Source of the DNA: Methanolobus psychrotolerans
GTDB taxonomy: Archaea > Halobacteriota > Methanosarcinia > Methanosarcinales > Methanosarcinaceae
Length of the DNA stretch: 64,000 nt
NCBI RefSeq assembly: GCF_002243045.1
Contig: NZ_MBKP01000003.1
Location: 43,908-107,907 of the forward strand
Reading direction: 5' to 3'
The notes under the pieces are model-generated. The model saw nothing but the letters and a program-made list of their open reading frames with translations, was not told the DNA's origin and did no database searches. A program made the translations under genes and the position numbers. This document shows positions 54,145 through 62,483 of the stretch, piece by piece; the stretch's first letter is position 1; each line of letters starts with the position of its first letter.

Positions 54145-54187
54145 AACTGAGGGTAAATTATCCTCAGTTCAACCTTTTTTTATAATT
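54145..54187 (+). terminator. Attenuator hairpin between binding protein and permease genes
   Basis: AACTGAGG (54145-54152) and CCTCAGTT (54162-54169) form an 8-bp stem with a 9-base loop, followed by CAACCTTTTTTTATAATTT. Position inside an ABC operon suggests partial termination or mRNA 3'-end protection so that binding protein exceeds permease. Confidence 0.7.
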
Positions 54188-54251
54188 TTACAGGTTTTTC
54201 AAAAATCAGAAACCACAAATTTGTCTTAACGGAGATTGGAGGTTAAAGAAA

Positions 54252-55241
54252 GTGAATTACAGGAAATTAGGTATTTTTATGGGGAAAAAAACCATCAAAC
54301 TGGTTTTCCTTTTAATTGTTGTTTGTATTGCCAGCTTCTGGATCGTAGAGCAGTCTCCCATAGATCCTGTCAGGGCTTATATCGGGGAAATGAGTATACA
54401 GCCAGAACAAAAAGCAAAGCTTGAAGAATACTGGGGAGTTAATACTCCTGCACATGAAAAATTCCTGAATTGGGCGGAAAACATACTTAAAGGAGATCTT
54501 GGCACTTCACTGATATACAGGATGCCTGTGACAGATGTTGTTAAAGAACGATTCGCAGCATCTCTGCTGCTCATGGCTTCTTCATGGCTGCTATCAGGAG
54601 TATTGGGGTTCATTTTAGGAATTGTAGCCGGAATGACGAACGGAACCTTGATCGATAAAGCAATAAAAGTTTACTGTTATATTCTGCTCGCTGCTCCTAC
54701 ATTCTGGCTGGCGTTGATCTTCTTATTGATATTTGCAGTGAATTTGGGATGGTTCCCTGTGGGACTTAGTGTGCCTATAGGTGTTGCAAGTGAAGATGTG
54801 ACTTTTTTTGATCGTATCCATCATTTGATCCTCCCGACTATAACCCTGAGTTTGCTTGGAGTCGCTTCGATTGCGATGTTCACCCGTGAAAAATTAATTG
54901 AGGTCATGTCAAGCGATTATGTGCTATTTGCAAAAGCAAGAGGAGAAAAAGGATTTGACCTGGTAAAAAGGCATGGAATCAGGAATGTTGCACTTCCGGC
55001 CATCACATTGCAGTTCTTAGGATTCAGTGAATTGTTTGGTGGCGCTGTTCTGGTTGAGCAGGTATTCTCATATCCGGGTATAGGTCAGGCTGCAGTGGCA
55101 GCAGGTTTAAGATCTGATGTTCCTCTGCTTTTAGCGATCGTTATAGTCAGCGCCGTGTTTGTCTATTCAGGAAACCTGATAGCTGATATTATCTACGAAT
55201 TCGTTGACCCCAGAATAAAACAGCAGGAGATGAAAACATGA
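54252..55241 (+). CDS. Peptide/nickel-type ABC transporter permease (DppB/NikB-like)
   Basis: A GTG start with GGAGGT 9 bases before it. The 329-residue protein has the TM topology of the DppB group, the N-terminal region to ARAYIGEMS-type, then the EAA loop VLFAKARGEKGFDLVKRHGIRNVALPAITLQ, which contacts the ATPases. QSPIDPVRAYIG is the family's periplasmic-like opening. It overlaps the next permease by ATGA. Substrate (peptide or nickel) is not determined by this subunit. Confidence 0.93.
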   Translation: MNYRKLGIFMGKKTIKLVFLLIVVCIASFWIVEQSPIDPVRAYIGEMSIQPEQKAKLEEYWGVNTPAHEKFLNWAENILKGDLGTSLIYRMPVTDVVKERFAASLLLMASSWLLSGVLGFILGIVAGMTNGTLIDKAIKVYCYILLAAPTFWLALIFLLIFAVNLGWFPVGLSVPIGVASEDVTFFDRIHHLILPTITLSLLGVASIAMFTREKLIEVMSSDYVLFAKARGEKGFDLVKRHGIRNVALPAITLQFLGFSELFGGAVLVEQVFSYPGIGQAAVAAGLRSDVPLLLAIVIVSAVFVYSGNLIADIIYEFVDPRIKQQEMKT

Positions 55242-56095
55242 GTACTACTGTTGTGACTGTTAACAGAGGACTGTTCAACGGGTTCAACCTGAGGCAAAAA
55301 ACCATTTTGCTAATAAGCTGTTTGTCAATGTTGTTAATTTCAATAGTGGTTTCCAGCACGTTCATAGACGATAGTGCATTGTCCACTGATTTTGGATCAA
55401 AGAACCTTGCTCCTTCCCTGGAACATCCGTTTGGAACAGACTGGATGGGGAGAGACATGTTTATACGAACTCTTGGGGGACTGGGATTGAGTATAGTTAT
55501 CGGAGCACTTGCTTCCTCTATCAGTACTGTGCTGAGTGTGATCTTAGGTTTGCTTTCAAGCATAGGTAAAATTGAAGATTCAATTGTATCCTGGCTTGTG
55601 GACCTGTTCCTTTCAATACCACATCTCCTGTTAATAATTCTGATATCCATCGGACTTGGCGGAGGAGCAACAGGAGTTATCATAGCTGTTGCATTAACAC
55701 ACTGGACAAGTCTAACACGTGTTGTAAGGGCAGAGATCAAGCAGATAAAAACCCAGGAATATATCCATATATCAAGGAATTTTGGCAGATCCAGGTGGTG
55801 GATAGCTAAAAACCATATTCTCCCTCATCTGGTTCCTCAGTTTGTACTGGGTACCATTGTAATGTTCCCGCATGCAATCCTGCATGAAGCATCAGTAACG
55901 TTCCTGGGTTTCGGGCTTTCACCACATCAGCCGGCAATTGGCATTATTCTGTCAGAATCAATGAAATATCTCTCTGCAGGATACTGGTGGCTTGCATTCT
56001 TCCCCGGATTATCACTTCTGATCGTTATCCTTGCATTTGACCTGATCGGAGAGAATATCGGAAAGATACTGGACCCGAAAAGAGCACATGAATAA
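55238..56095 (+). CDS. Peptide/nickel-type ABC transporter permease (DppC/NikC-like)
   Basis: The ATG at 55238 overlaps the stop of the previous gene (ATGA), so translation is coupled. The 285-residue protein has the HPFGTDWMGRDMFIRTLGG motif, nearly diagnostic for DppC, and the EAA loop AEIKQIKTQEYIHISRNFGRSRWWIAKNHILPHLVPQ. It pairs with the previous permease as a heterodimer. The N-terminal helix is followed by the short external domain typical of the group. An ATPase gene follows 51 bases later. Confidence 0.93.
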   Translation: MSTTVVTVNRGLFNGFNLRQKTILLISCLSMLLISIVVSSTFIDDSALSTDFGSKNLAPSLEHPFGTDWMGRDMFIRTLGGLGLSIVIGALASSISTVLSVILGLLSSIGKIEDSIVSWLVDLFLSIPHLLLIILISIGLGGGATGVIIAVALTHWTSLTRVVRAEIKQIKTQEYIHISRNFGRSRWWIAKNHILPHLVPQFVLGTIVMFPHAILHEASVTFLGFGLSPHQPAIGIILSESMKYLSAGYWWLAFFPGLSLLIVILAFDLIGENIGKILDPKRAHE

Positions 56096-56146
56096 GTGAA
56101 AACAAATCTCAATAAAAATCAATCAAATTATTAAAAGAGGTGAAGT

Positions 56147-57124
56147 ATGACAAATACATCTCAAATAAACGTTGAAAAAAGGGGGAAAACAGAGGCTCTG
56201 CTAAAGGTTAAGGATATTTCCCTTTCTTTCACTCAATATGCCTCAGGACTCAGGCAAACCGACCTCAAAGTGATATCCAATCTGAGCATGGAAGCTTACA
56301 GTGGTGAGATATTAGCAGTCGTAGGCTCCAGCGGTTCCGGAAAAAGCCTGCTGGCACATGCGATCTTAGGAATTCTTCCATCGAATGCAAAGCTTAGTGG
56401 CGCTATGGAATATGACGGTCATGACCTGACACAGAAGAAAAAAGAGGAACTTAGAGGCAAAGACATAGTCCTTATTCCCCAGTCAACTACATATCTTGAT
56501 CCTTTGATGAGGATTTCCAGTCAGATCATAGGAAGTGTTGATGCAAAAAACGCAGATTCCAGAATGAAGCTTCAGAGAGAGATATTCCGAAAGTATGACC
56601 TGAAACCTGAAGTTGAAAGGATGTTCCCTCACGAACTTTCGGGAGGAATGCTCAGAAGAGTCCTTGTTTCTACTGCTGTGATGCGTTCTTCAAAGATTGT
56701 GATCGCAGATGAACCAACACCGGGGCTTGACGAAAATAATTTGAATGAAACTTTGAGCTATTTCAAAGATATGGCAAACAGAGGATATGCAGTTATTCTC
56801 ATCACTCACGATATAGAAGCTGCATTAAAGATCTCTGACAAGATAGCTATCTTTTACGCTGGCACCATCTTAGAGATTGCAAATACAGATGATTTTACAG
56901 GTGAAGGAGAGAAATTAAGGCATCCATATACAAGGGCATTATGGAATGCTTTGCCACAAAACAAGTTCCGGGCCATAAAAGGTCATCAACCAATGCAGGA
57001 TGAAGTACTTGAAGGATGCTTCTTTTATGAAAGATGCTCCACAAGGAACGAAGTCTGCTCCAAATGCGTTCCCGATTTAAAAATATGTAATGGCGGAATG
57101 GTGAGGTGCAACAATGTATCTTAA
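56147..57124 (+). CDS. Peptide/nickel-type ABC transporter ATPase (DppD/NikD-like)
   Basis: AAAGAGGTGAAGT precedes the ATG. Walker A VGSSGSGKSLLAH, Q loop LIPQSTTYLDPLM, signature HELSGGMLRRVLVSTA and Walker B VIADEPTPGLD are complete. The C-terminal extension RHPYTRALWNALPQ followed by a Cys-rich end (CFFYERCSTRNEVCSKCV) is the oligopeptide-type C-terminal domain, which in some members binds an Fe-S cluster. It overlaps the next ATPase gene by 11 bases. Confidence 0.93.
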   Translation: MTNTSQINVEKRGKTEALLKVKDISLSFTQYASGLRQTDLKVISNLSMEAYSGEILAVVGSSGSGKSLLAHAILGILPSNAKLSGAMEYDGHDLTQKKKEELRGKDIVLIPQSTTYLDPLMRISSQIIGSVDAKNADSRMKLQREIFRKYDLKPEVERMFPHELSGGMLRRVLVSTAVMRSSKIVIADEPTPGLDENNLNETLSYFKDMANRGYAVILITHDIEAALKISDKIAIFYAGTILEIANTDDFTGEGEKLRHPYTRALWNALPQNKFRAIKGHQPMQDEVLEGCFFYERCSTRNEVCSKCVPDLKICNGGMVRCNNVS

Positions 57125-57725
57125 AGGTGAAACTATCAGTTTCGGCTACAAAGAGAGTGATTTAATCTTACAGAATGTGGATATTTCCCTTGGTAGCGGA
57201 GAAATATTGGGCCTGGTAGGGGATAGCGGATGTGGTAAATCAACCCTATGTAAAATACTTGCTGGATATGAACAGAATTACAGAGGGAACGTATCCATAG
57301 ATGGAAGTAGAATTCCATCAAATGGATATAATCCGGTGCAACTGATCTTTCAGCACCCTGAGAAAGCTGTTAATCCAAAATGGAAAATGAAAGATATCCT
57401 GAAAGAAGGACATGATGTTTCACAGGATATTCTGGAAGCTTTTGGAATTAAAGAGAACTGGCTTAACAGGTGGCCTAATGAGCTTTCAGGAGGAGAACTT
57501 CAAAGGTTTGCTCTTGCAAGAGCTCTGGGATCAAAAACTAAATTCCTGATAGCAGATGAAATAACCACCATGGTGGATGCCATTACACAGGCTCAGATAT
57601 GGGAGAGCATTTTAGGTATCGTTGAAGAACTGGATATCGGAGTTCTTGTTGTAAGTCATGATAAAAGTCTGATCAATAGATTATGTCATGATGTTCTGTA
57701 CATGTCTGATCTGAATGGGTGTTGA
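57114..57725 (+). CDS. Peptide/nickel-type ABC transporter ATPase (DppF/NikE-like, short)
   Basis: The start ATG at 57114 overlaps the previous gene. Walker A VGDSGCGKSTLCK, Q loop LIFQHPEKAVNPKW, signature NELSGGELQRFALARAL and Walker B LIADEITTMVDAITQAQ are intact. At 203 residues it lacks the usual C-terminal oligopeptide extension, as NikE-type subunits often do. It ends the five-gene transporter and is followed 64 bases later by repeat copy B. Confidence 0.92.
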   Translation: MYLKGETISFGYKESDLILQNVDISLGSGEILGLVGDSGCGKSTLCKILAGYEQNYRGNVSIDGSRIPSNGYNPVQLIFQHPEKAVNPKWKMKDILKEGHDVSQDILEAFGIKENWLNRWPNELSGGELQRFALARALGSKTKFLIADEITTMVDAITQAQIWESILGIVEELDIGVLVVSHDKSLINRLCHDVLYMSDLNGC

Positions 57726-57789
57726 GTAATAGTTTTTAAAGTATCGGCATGCAGAAAAAGAGTTGAGGAATATAAATTTTTTATTTATC

Positions 57790-58039
57790 TTTTCGGATCG
57801 TGCCGGCTTTGCCGGGACCCTCCGGGATGATTTAAGTATTCATGACCATCAATCAGTCAAACTTATTGTCCCCTGCCCTCTGTTTCAGATAGCTCTACAA
57901 AAAATCATTGACAAACAAAGAACAACATGACCATCCGCCGCAGGCGGCACTTTCCTCCACTACCATTCTAAAGGCCATCGAAATAATACAGTTATTGAAA
58001 ATTGCTGAGTTCTAAGTTGCAATTAACAGGTTTTCTACA
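57790..58039. repeat. Copy B of the 250-bp GC-hairpin dispersed repeat
   Basis: It matches copy A (50823-51074) along its whole length in direct orientation, with the two GC hairpins (TGCCGGCTTTGCCGGGACCC and CCGCCGCAGGCGG) and the core CAGTCAAACTTATTG best conserved. Like copy A it lies between convergent genes: the end of the ABC operon on one side and, 31 bases beyond, the stop of ccmB on the other. The two copies bound the segment ccmC plus transporter. Confidence 0.85.
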
Positions 58040-58070
58040 AAGTCGGATTTATTCCGATTTATCAGAAATC

Positions 58071-58745
58071 CTAATCCATCACAGTATATTCGAACACAAG
58101 CTGCCCCACGACAAAGAATATCAAATCATACACAATCAACAACCGAAGTTCTGAAGCAATATCACCAATGCCGCCATCAGTGAGTATCGTTCCTGTTGCC
58201 ATAACAGCCGGAATTATAACAGGAATTATCAGCGGAAGCAGAAGCACTGGAAGCATGATCTCCCTTGCTCTTGTGCTTGCTGAAAGTGCCGACAGCAGGG
58301 TTCCCACGCTCATGAAACCCACAGTCCCAAGAAAAATAACAATTGCAAGTCCGATTATGCCGGTTATATTGTAGTTGAAAAGCACAATGAAAATGGGGAT
58401 CGTAAGGAGTTCAACTGTAAACATCAGGAATGCACCTGATATTGTCTTTCCGGTGTAGATAGAACTCCGGTCAATTGGAGAGAGTTTTAAGCCTTCAAGA
58501 CAACCGTTCTCCATCTCACCAGCAAAGGAACGTGAGAGTCCCAGTGTACCTGCAAAGGTGAAAGCTATCCAGAGCACACCCGGAGCAAGTTTTGCAACCA
58601 TATCCGGCTGGCTGAGCAGATCACCAAATGAGATGCTAAAGATAACAATAACTACTAGCGAAAATATAAGCATGGAATTGAGCATCTGTTTTGTGCGAAA
58701 CTCTGATTTCAGGTCCTTTGCTGCAATATAGAGGCTTTTCATCAT
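58071..58745 (-). CDS. ccmB: Heme exporter membrane protein B (CcmB)
   Basis: The ATG at 58745 is preferred to a GTG at 58754. The 224-residue protein has six helices and CcmB features: the KSLYIAAKDLKSEFRTKQMLNSM start, FSLVVIVIFSISFG, ELLTIPIFIVLFNYN and the PVLLLPLIIPVIIPAVMATGTIL segment near the end. It is the membrane part of the CcmAB transporter that frees heme-bound CcmE. ccmA lies just upstream (15 bases). The natural next gene, ccmC, is displaced by 6.3 kb. Confidence 0.9.
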   Translation of the reverse strand: MMKSLYIAAKDLKSEFRTKQMLNSMLIFSLVVIVIFSISFGDLLSQPDMVAKLAPGVLWIAFTFAGTLGLSRSFAGEMENGCLEGLKLSPIDRSSIYTGKTISGAFLMFTVELLTIPIFIVLFNYNITGIIGLAIVIFLGTVGFMSVGTLLSALSASTRAREIMLPVLLLPLIIPVIIPAVMATGTILTDGGIGDIASELRLLIVYDLIFFVVGQLVFEYTVMD

Positions 58746-58760
58746 TGGTATCACACTGCC

Positions 58761-59507
58761 CTATAAATTACCTGTACCCTCTGCGTCAGTATCCTTTTGC
58801 ACGATTGAAAGGTACTTTTCCCTGAATTGCTCAACACTGCCAATATCCTTTTTAGGTTTATCGAGCCGTATCTCCCCCCGGTCCAGTATCAGCATGCGAT
58901 CGCATAGTCCAAAAGCCCGTTCAATGTTATGTGTGATCATTATCCGGGTTACCTCTGAACTTCCTGTATTCATGAGGACATGTTCAAAATTCTCAGCCGC
59001 ATGCTGGTCAAGTCCGGTATAGGGTTCATCCATCAGCAGTATTGCAGGACGGTGTAACATGGCTCTTGCGATGGAAAGCCTCTGTTTCATCCCCCTTGAA
59101 AAAGATCCTGCCCTGTCATCAGCACGCTGAAGAAGGCTAACGCTTTTCAGGAGAACTTCAACCCTCTCATCAATTTTGTTTTTTTCTATGCCGTACATGC
59201 GTGAGAAAAAAACCAGGTTCTCCCTTGCCGTAAGCTCATCGTAGAGGTATGTCTCGTGGGAGATAGCGCCGATCATCCCCCTTATTCCTGAAGGGTCTTT
59301 CTTGCTTTCAATTCCATTGACAAGCACAGTTCCCCTGGTAGGCTCTATGATTGTGGACATTATCTTAAGAAGAGTGGTCTTACCGGCTCCGTTTGGACCA
59401 AAGACCGCAACAAATTCACCTTTTTTTATTTCAAGGTTGATATTGTTCAGCGCCTTGCGGTGACCAAAACTCTTTGAAAGACCGGTTATTGAGATGATAC
59501 TATCCAT
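58761..59507 (-). CDS. ccmA: Heme export ABC ATPase (CcmA)
   Basis: Walker A FGPNGAGKTTLLKIM, signature SFSRGMKQRLSIARAML, Walker B ILLMDEPYTGLDQHA and switch His MITHN are intact in 248 residues; TIIEPTRGTVLVNGIESKKD is the usual following region. Identification as CcmA rests on the adjacent ccmB; by itself the ATPase could belong to other ABC-2 exporters. It powers CcmAB in the release of holo-CcmE. The molybdopterin lipoprotein gene lies 88 bases upstream. Confidence 0.88.
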   Translation of the reverse strand: MDSIISITGLSKSFGHRKALNNINLEIKKGEFVAVFGPNGAGKTTLLKIMSTIIEPTRGTVLVNGIESKKDPSGIRGMIGAISHETYLYDELTARENLVFFSRMYGIEKNKIDERVEVLLKSVSLLQRADDRAGSFSRGMKQRLSIARAMLHRPAILLMDEPYTGLDQHAAENFEHVLMNTGSSEVTRIMITHNIERAFGLCDRMLILDRGEIRLDKPKKDIGSVEQFREKYLSIVQKDTDAEGTGNL

Positions 59508-59595
59508 TGGAACTATATTTACGGCTTATACAGATTAACGTTTTGTGCTGTAAGCTGTTGGTTCCATATCAAGTCTGAAATAAAGATGATACATG

Positions 59596-60279
59596 TCATC
59601 TCTCAAAAGCAGGTCCTCCAACATCTGCATTGTTGCTGTATCCTACACCCTCCCAATAACCTTTGTAAGGTTCATCGGTGACCTCTATGGAAGTTATCCA
59701 CTTGGCCCACTTGTATCCATACTTGTCCTCAGCCACGAGTTGCAGAGGAAATCCCCTGTCAGCAGGGAGGGTTATGTCATTAATCTTGTAAGCAAGCATG
59801 ATATCATTTTCTACAAGGTAATCCAGTTCAAGAGATGTGGAATAGCCGTCTGAAGAATAGAATATAACAGTCGTTGCACTACTGTTAACACCGGTATCAT
59901 TGAACAGTGTATTTATGGCCACACCAGTCCATTTAGCATCAAATCCCCAGCCTTCCACACAATCCAGACGTATGAACCTTGTTATTGAAGGATAAGCAAG
60001 CAACTGTTCATAACTCAGGTTCAGGGATTGTTCAACCATTCCGTAGATCCTGAGTTCGTATGTATCCTTATCAATGTACTGGGTACCTTCAATAGCATTG
60101 TTACGTTGTTTTGAGATGGGCGTGAGTTCTTTTCCTTCAAAAGTTGTTGCTTCACCGGAAGTATTGGTTTCTTCCTGCAAGTCTTCCACACAGCCGGATG
60201 TAAACACTGACACGAAGAAAATAAAAATGACCGCAATGAATGCAATAAATGCATTCCTGACCTGCCTTTTACCAACCAT
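59596..60279 (-). CDS. Sulfite-oxidase-family molybdopterin lipoprotein
   Basis: A signal peptide with a lipobox (VFTSGC, Cys 30) predicts an externally anchored protein. The mature part is a small oxidoreductase molybdopterin-binding domain: YGMVEQSLNLSYEQLLAYP, the Moco Cys 107 in RLDCVEGWGFDAKWTGVAI, and FPLQLVAEDKYGYKWAKWI. It is about half the length of sulfite oxidase and lacks the dimerisation domain, like the YedY/MsrP-type core. Reaction unknown. The ccm genes downstream and a small winged-helix gene upstream (17 bases) suggest a link to an extracellular electron route, which is inference. Confidence 0.87.
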   Translation of the reverse strand: MVGKRQVRNAFIAFIAVIFIFFVSVFTSGCVEDLQEETNTSGEATTFEGKELTPISKQRNNAIEGTQYIDKDTYELRIYGMVEQSLNLSYEQLLAYPSITRFIRLDCVEGWGFDAKWTGVAINTLFNDTGVNSSATTVIFYSSDGYSTSLELDYLVENDIMLAYKINDITLPADRGFPLQLVAEDKYGYKWAKWITSIEVTDEPYKGYWEGVGYSNNADVGGPAFER

Positions 60280-60296
60280 ACAGAACCACTCATTCG

Positions 60297-60593
60297 TTAA
60301 ATATTGGCCAGAAGCTCGAGCCCTTTGTCGCTTAAGAAGTACTTATCTTCCATGATATTCAGGAACTCACCGTTGATCAGGAATTCAGTATGATATTTGA
60401 AAACTTTGCCATCAAGTTCAGTCCTTTCAAGAAGCTCAGCTTTTGTGGCTCCAAAAGCACCTATTTCCCTGATCAATTGCCTCCTTACAGGATGAGAAGC
60501 TGTTTTATGTATAAGCTCATGCTCAGTTTTTACACGCTCTCTTTCAGAAGGTTTTGCAGTTAATAAGTCATCCAGTTCATCATCATTCAGCAT
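60297..60593 (-). CDS. Small winged-helix-like protein, 98 aa
   Basis: AAGGAGGAGTTG is a strong ribosome binding site. The sequence HKTASHPVRRQLIREIGAFG followed by TKAELLERTELDGKVFKYHTEFLINGEFLNIMEDKYFLSDKGLELL reads as a winged helix of the ArsR-like type with an acidic N-terminal extension. It probably acts as a transcription regulator, perhaps of the lipoprotein and ccmAB genes that follow it by 17 bases; no ligand motif (no Cys) is visible. Confidence 0.7.
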   Translation of the reverse strand: MLNDDELDDLLTAKPSERERVKTEHELIHKTASHPVRRQLIREIGAFGATKAELLERTELDGKVFKYHTEFLINGEFLNIMEDKYFLSDKGLELLANI

Positions 60594-60759
60594 TGCCCAA
60601 CTCCTCCTTGAATTGTGTATGAAAGTATAATGTTAAATGTATTTTGCCATATGAAACGGAATACAAAAACCCATTACAAAAAAAGGAGGTCAAAGTAAAA
60701 TTAAAACATGAAAATCAAATAATAAGCATGCTTTCTTTTAAGAAAATATAAATGCTGGC

Positions 60760-60792
60760 GTTTTGAAAGCAAACATGTTTTGAAAGCAAACA
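60760..60792 (+). repeat. Short tandem direct repeat (16 bp twice)
   Basis: GTTTTGAAAGCAAACA occurs at 60760-60775 and 60777-60792, one base apart, in the gap (60594-60860) between two minus-strand genes. It could be a regulator site or slippage; no other feature is seen in that gap apart from AT-rich promoter-like runs near 60640. Confidence 0.55.
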
Positions 60793-60860
60793 AGTTATTA
60801 ATGCAAGAGGATGCATTCTATCTGAGGGGATCGTTGGTGCCAGCATTCATATTAATGTGA

Positions 60861-61199
60861 TTAAGCCACTGCTTTACCTGCATAAGGAACATGTGCCATC
60901 TCCGTGCCATGTACCTTCTGTGACTCTTTTGCTACTAACCCCGGATCTGCAGGCAGGAATATAATTCTGCCTTCCTGGTATCTCATAGGAGAACCTATCG
61001 CCTTGTAATATTCATTTTTCAGGCTTTGTATTGCAGCTATCACGGTTTCATAATCATATTTAGAGTTACCAAGGTTTGCAAACGCCACTCCTAGCAACAC
61101 ATTGTTTGCGTGCAGGGCAAGGTGCAGATGCCATGTATCCTTGTCAACGAATTCATGAACTTTAATATCCATAACCATATTGCTTTCAGTTTCCCTCAA
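60861..61199 (-). CDS. Conserved hypothetical protein, 112 aa
   Basis: GGAGATTGG lies 8 bases before the TTG at 61199; ATGs at 61178 and 61172 are alternatives. The protein has an alpha-beta pattern (DIKVHEFVDKDTWHLHLALHANNVLLGVAFANLG, DYETVIAAIQSLKNEYYKAIG) and an end with GRIIFLPADPGLVAK. I cannot name the family. No Cys and no membrane segment. Monocistronic by position. Confidence 0.68.
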   Translation of the reverse strand: MRETESNMVMDIKVHEFVDKDTWHLHLALHANNVLLGVAFANLGNSKYDYETVIAAIQSLKNEYYKAIGSPMRYQEGRIIFLPADPGLVAKESQKVHGTEMAHVPYAGKAVA

Positions 61200-61335
61200 A
61201 ATTCCAATCTCCTTGCAATTGATTGCAATCAGTACTAATTATGAACCCATATATAAGGAGTTTGTAGGTATTTTTAGAAAGATGTACAGGAATAAAATTA
61301 GCGTGTACTTAATACGGAACTCTATGTTCACAGAA

Positions 61336-62382
61336 TTACTCAAAATGGTTCATAGATACTGGTTTATTATATGGGACATTCCTTTGTATGTACACATTGT
61401 ACGTTCCAGTTTCATTATCAAAAACAAATATATATTCGGTTTTAAAGTAAGCCCAGTATTGTGCATAAAGGTTCCGTGCATCACTGAGAGTTACTGTTAC
61501 ATTCGTTTCGGAAGCTGAAACATTGTATACAGGATAATCTATCTCCCCGGGAAGACTTGCATCATACAATGTTTTCGCTTTTGTTGAATATTCCATGAAT
61601 TGATCTTCATTGCCCTGGTATTTGTGGATAAATGTCCCTTTTTCGATTCCTGACCAGTAGCTTGATGTGAATATCCTGTAATGAGTGTCATTGTAAGAAT
61701 ATGCAGACAGAAACCTACCCGGAGATATGGGGTAAGAACTCTGGTAATCTATGCTGTGTCCTTCAATTTCCTCAACATGACCTATAAGCAATACTTTTGT
61801 GAGAGGGTTAAGCATGCACCAGATTGTGAATAGTATGAGAAGGTTCCTGTAAAATGTTTCATACTTGCCTGTTGCAAACGCAAGGAACCATTTATTGCCT
61901 TTTTTCAATCTTCCATTCTTTTTTGCATGCTCTGCTAGCAAGTATACTATAGGTATGAATGAGATCACTGTAACAACAGGGTCAAAGAAATCAATGGCCC
62001 CTATTGTCGAGGAATCCATCACCAACGGAAAGAACGGCCTCATTTTCCAGCTTGTGACATAGTCTAAATATATATGACTGAATATCGCTGCAGCCGAGGC
62101 CATTGTTAATGGTATGTCCCTTTCTTTGAACCAGATATATAACGTTATAAGAGACGCAAAAATGATCGAATGCATGAACTCGCGGTGACCCATCAGGTAA
62201 TACAGGGTGTTGTAGGTATGGTGACTGAGACTTTGATCAATTAATATCAATATTGCATTCAGTATAAAATCAAGATCAGGCAATATTGCCATGAAAGCAA
62301 CTATCTTGATCTGCCTGCTGTTCAGCCCTGCAACTGATGCTATCAAAAGTCCGATACCCAGATGTGAAAGGGTATTTACCAT
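61336..62382 (-). CDS. DUF457/YdjM-like membrane-bound metal-dependent hydrolase
   Basis: The 348-residue protein has His in NTLSHLGIGL, ILPDLDF, LMGHREFMHSII and FSHIYLDYVTS, the spaced His/Asp set of the family, in a bundle of five helices, followed by a 170-residue external domain with Asn-x-Thr/Ser sites. It is a membrane protein with an outward domain. A shorter relative is at 22240-22824. The reaction is not known for either. Confidence 0.87.
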   Translation of the reverse strand: MVNTLSHLGIGLLIASVAGLNSRQIKIVAFMAILPDLDFILNAILILIDQSLSHHTYNTLYYLMGHREFMHSIIFASLITLYIWFKERDIPLTMASAAAIFSHIYLDYVTSWKMRPFFPLVMDSSTIGAIDFFDPVVTVISFIPIVYLLAEHAKKNGRLKKGNKWFLAFATGKYETFYRNLLILFTIWCMLNPLTKVLLIGHVEEIEGHSIDYQSSYPISPGRFLSAYSYNDTHYRIFTSSYWSGIEKGTFIHKYQGNEDQFMEYSTKAKTLYDASLPGEIDYPVYNVSASETNVTVTLSDARNLYAQYWAYFKTEYIFVFDNETGTYNVYIQRNVPYNKPVSMNHFE

Positions 62383-62483
62383 CTTACCATCTTTTCATCA
62401 TTAAAGAAGATGTTATCATTCATATTATATGTGCAGGATGCAATCAGGTCACGTAAGTAAGTATGCAAGTAAGTAAGGCACTG

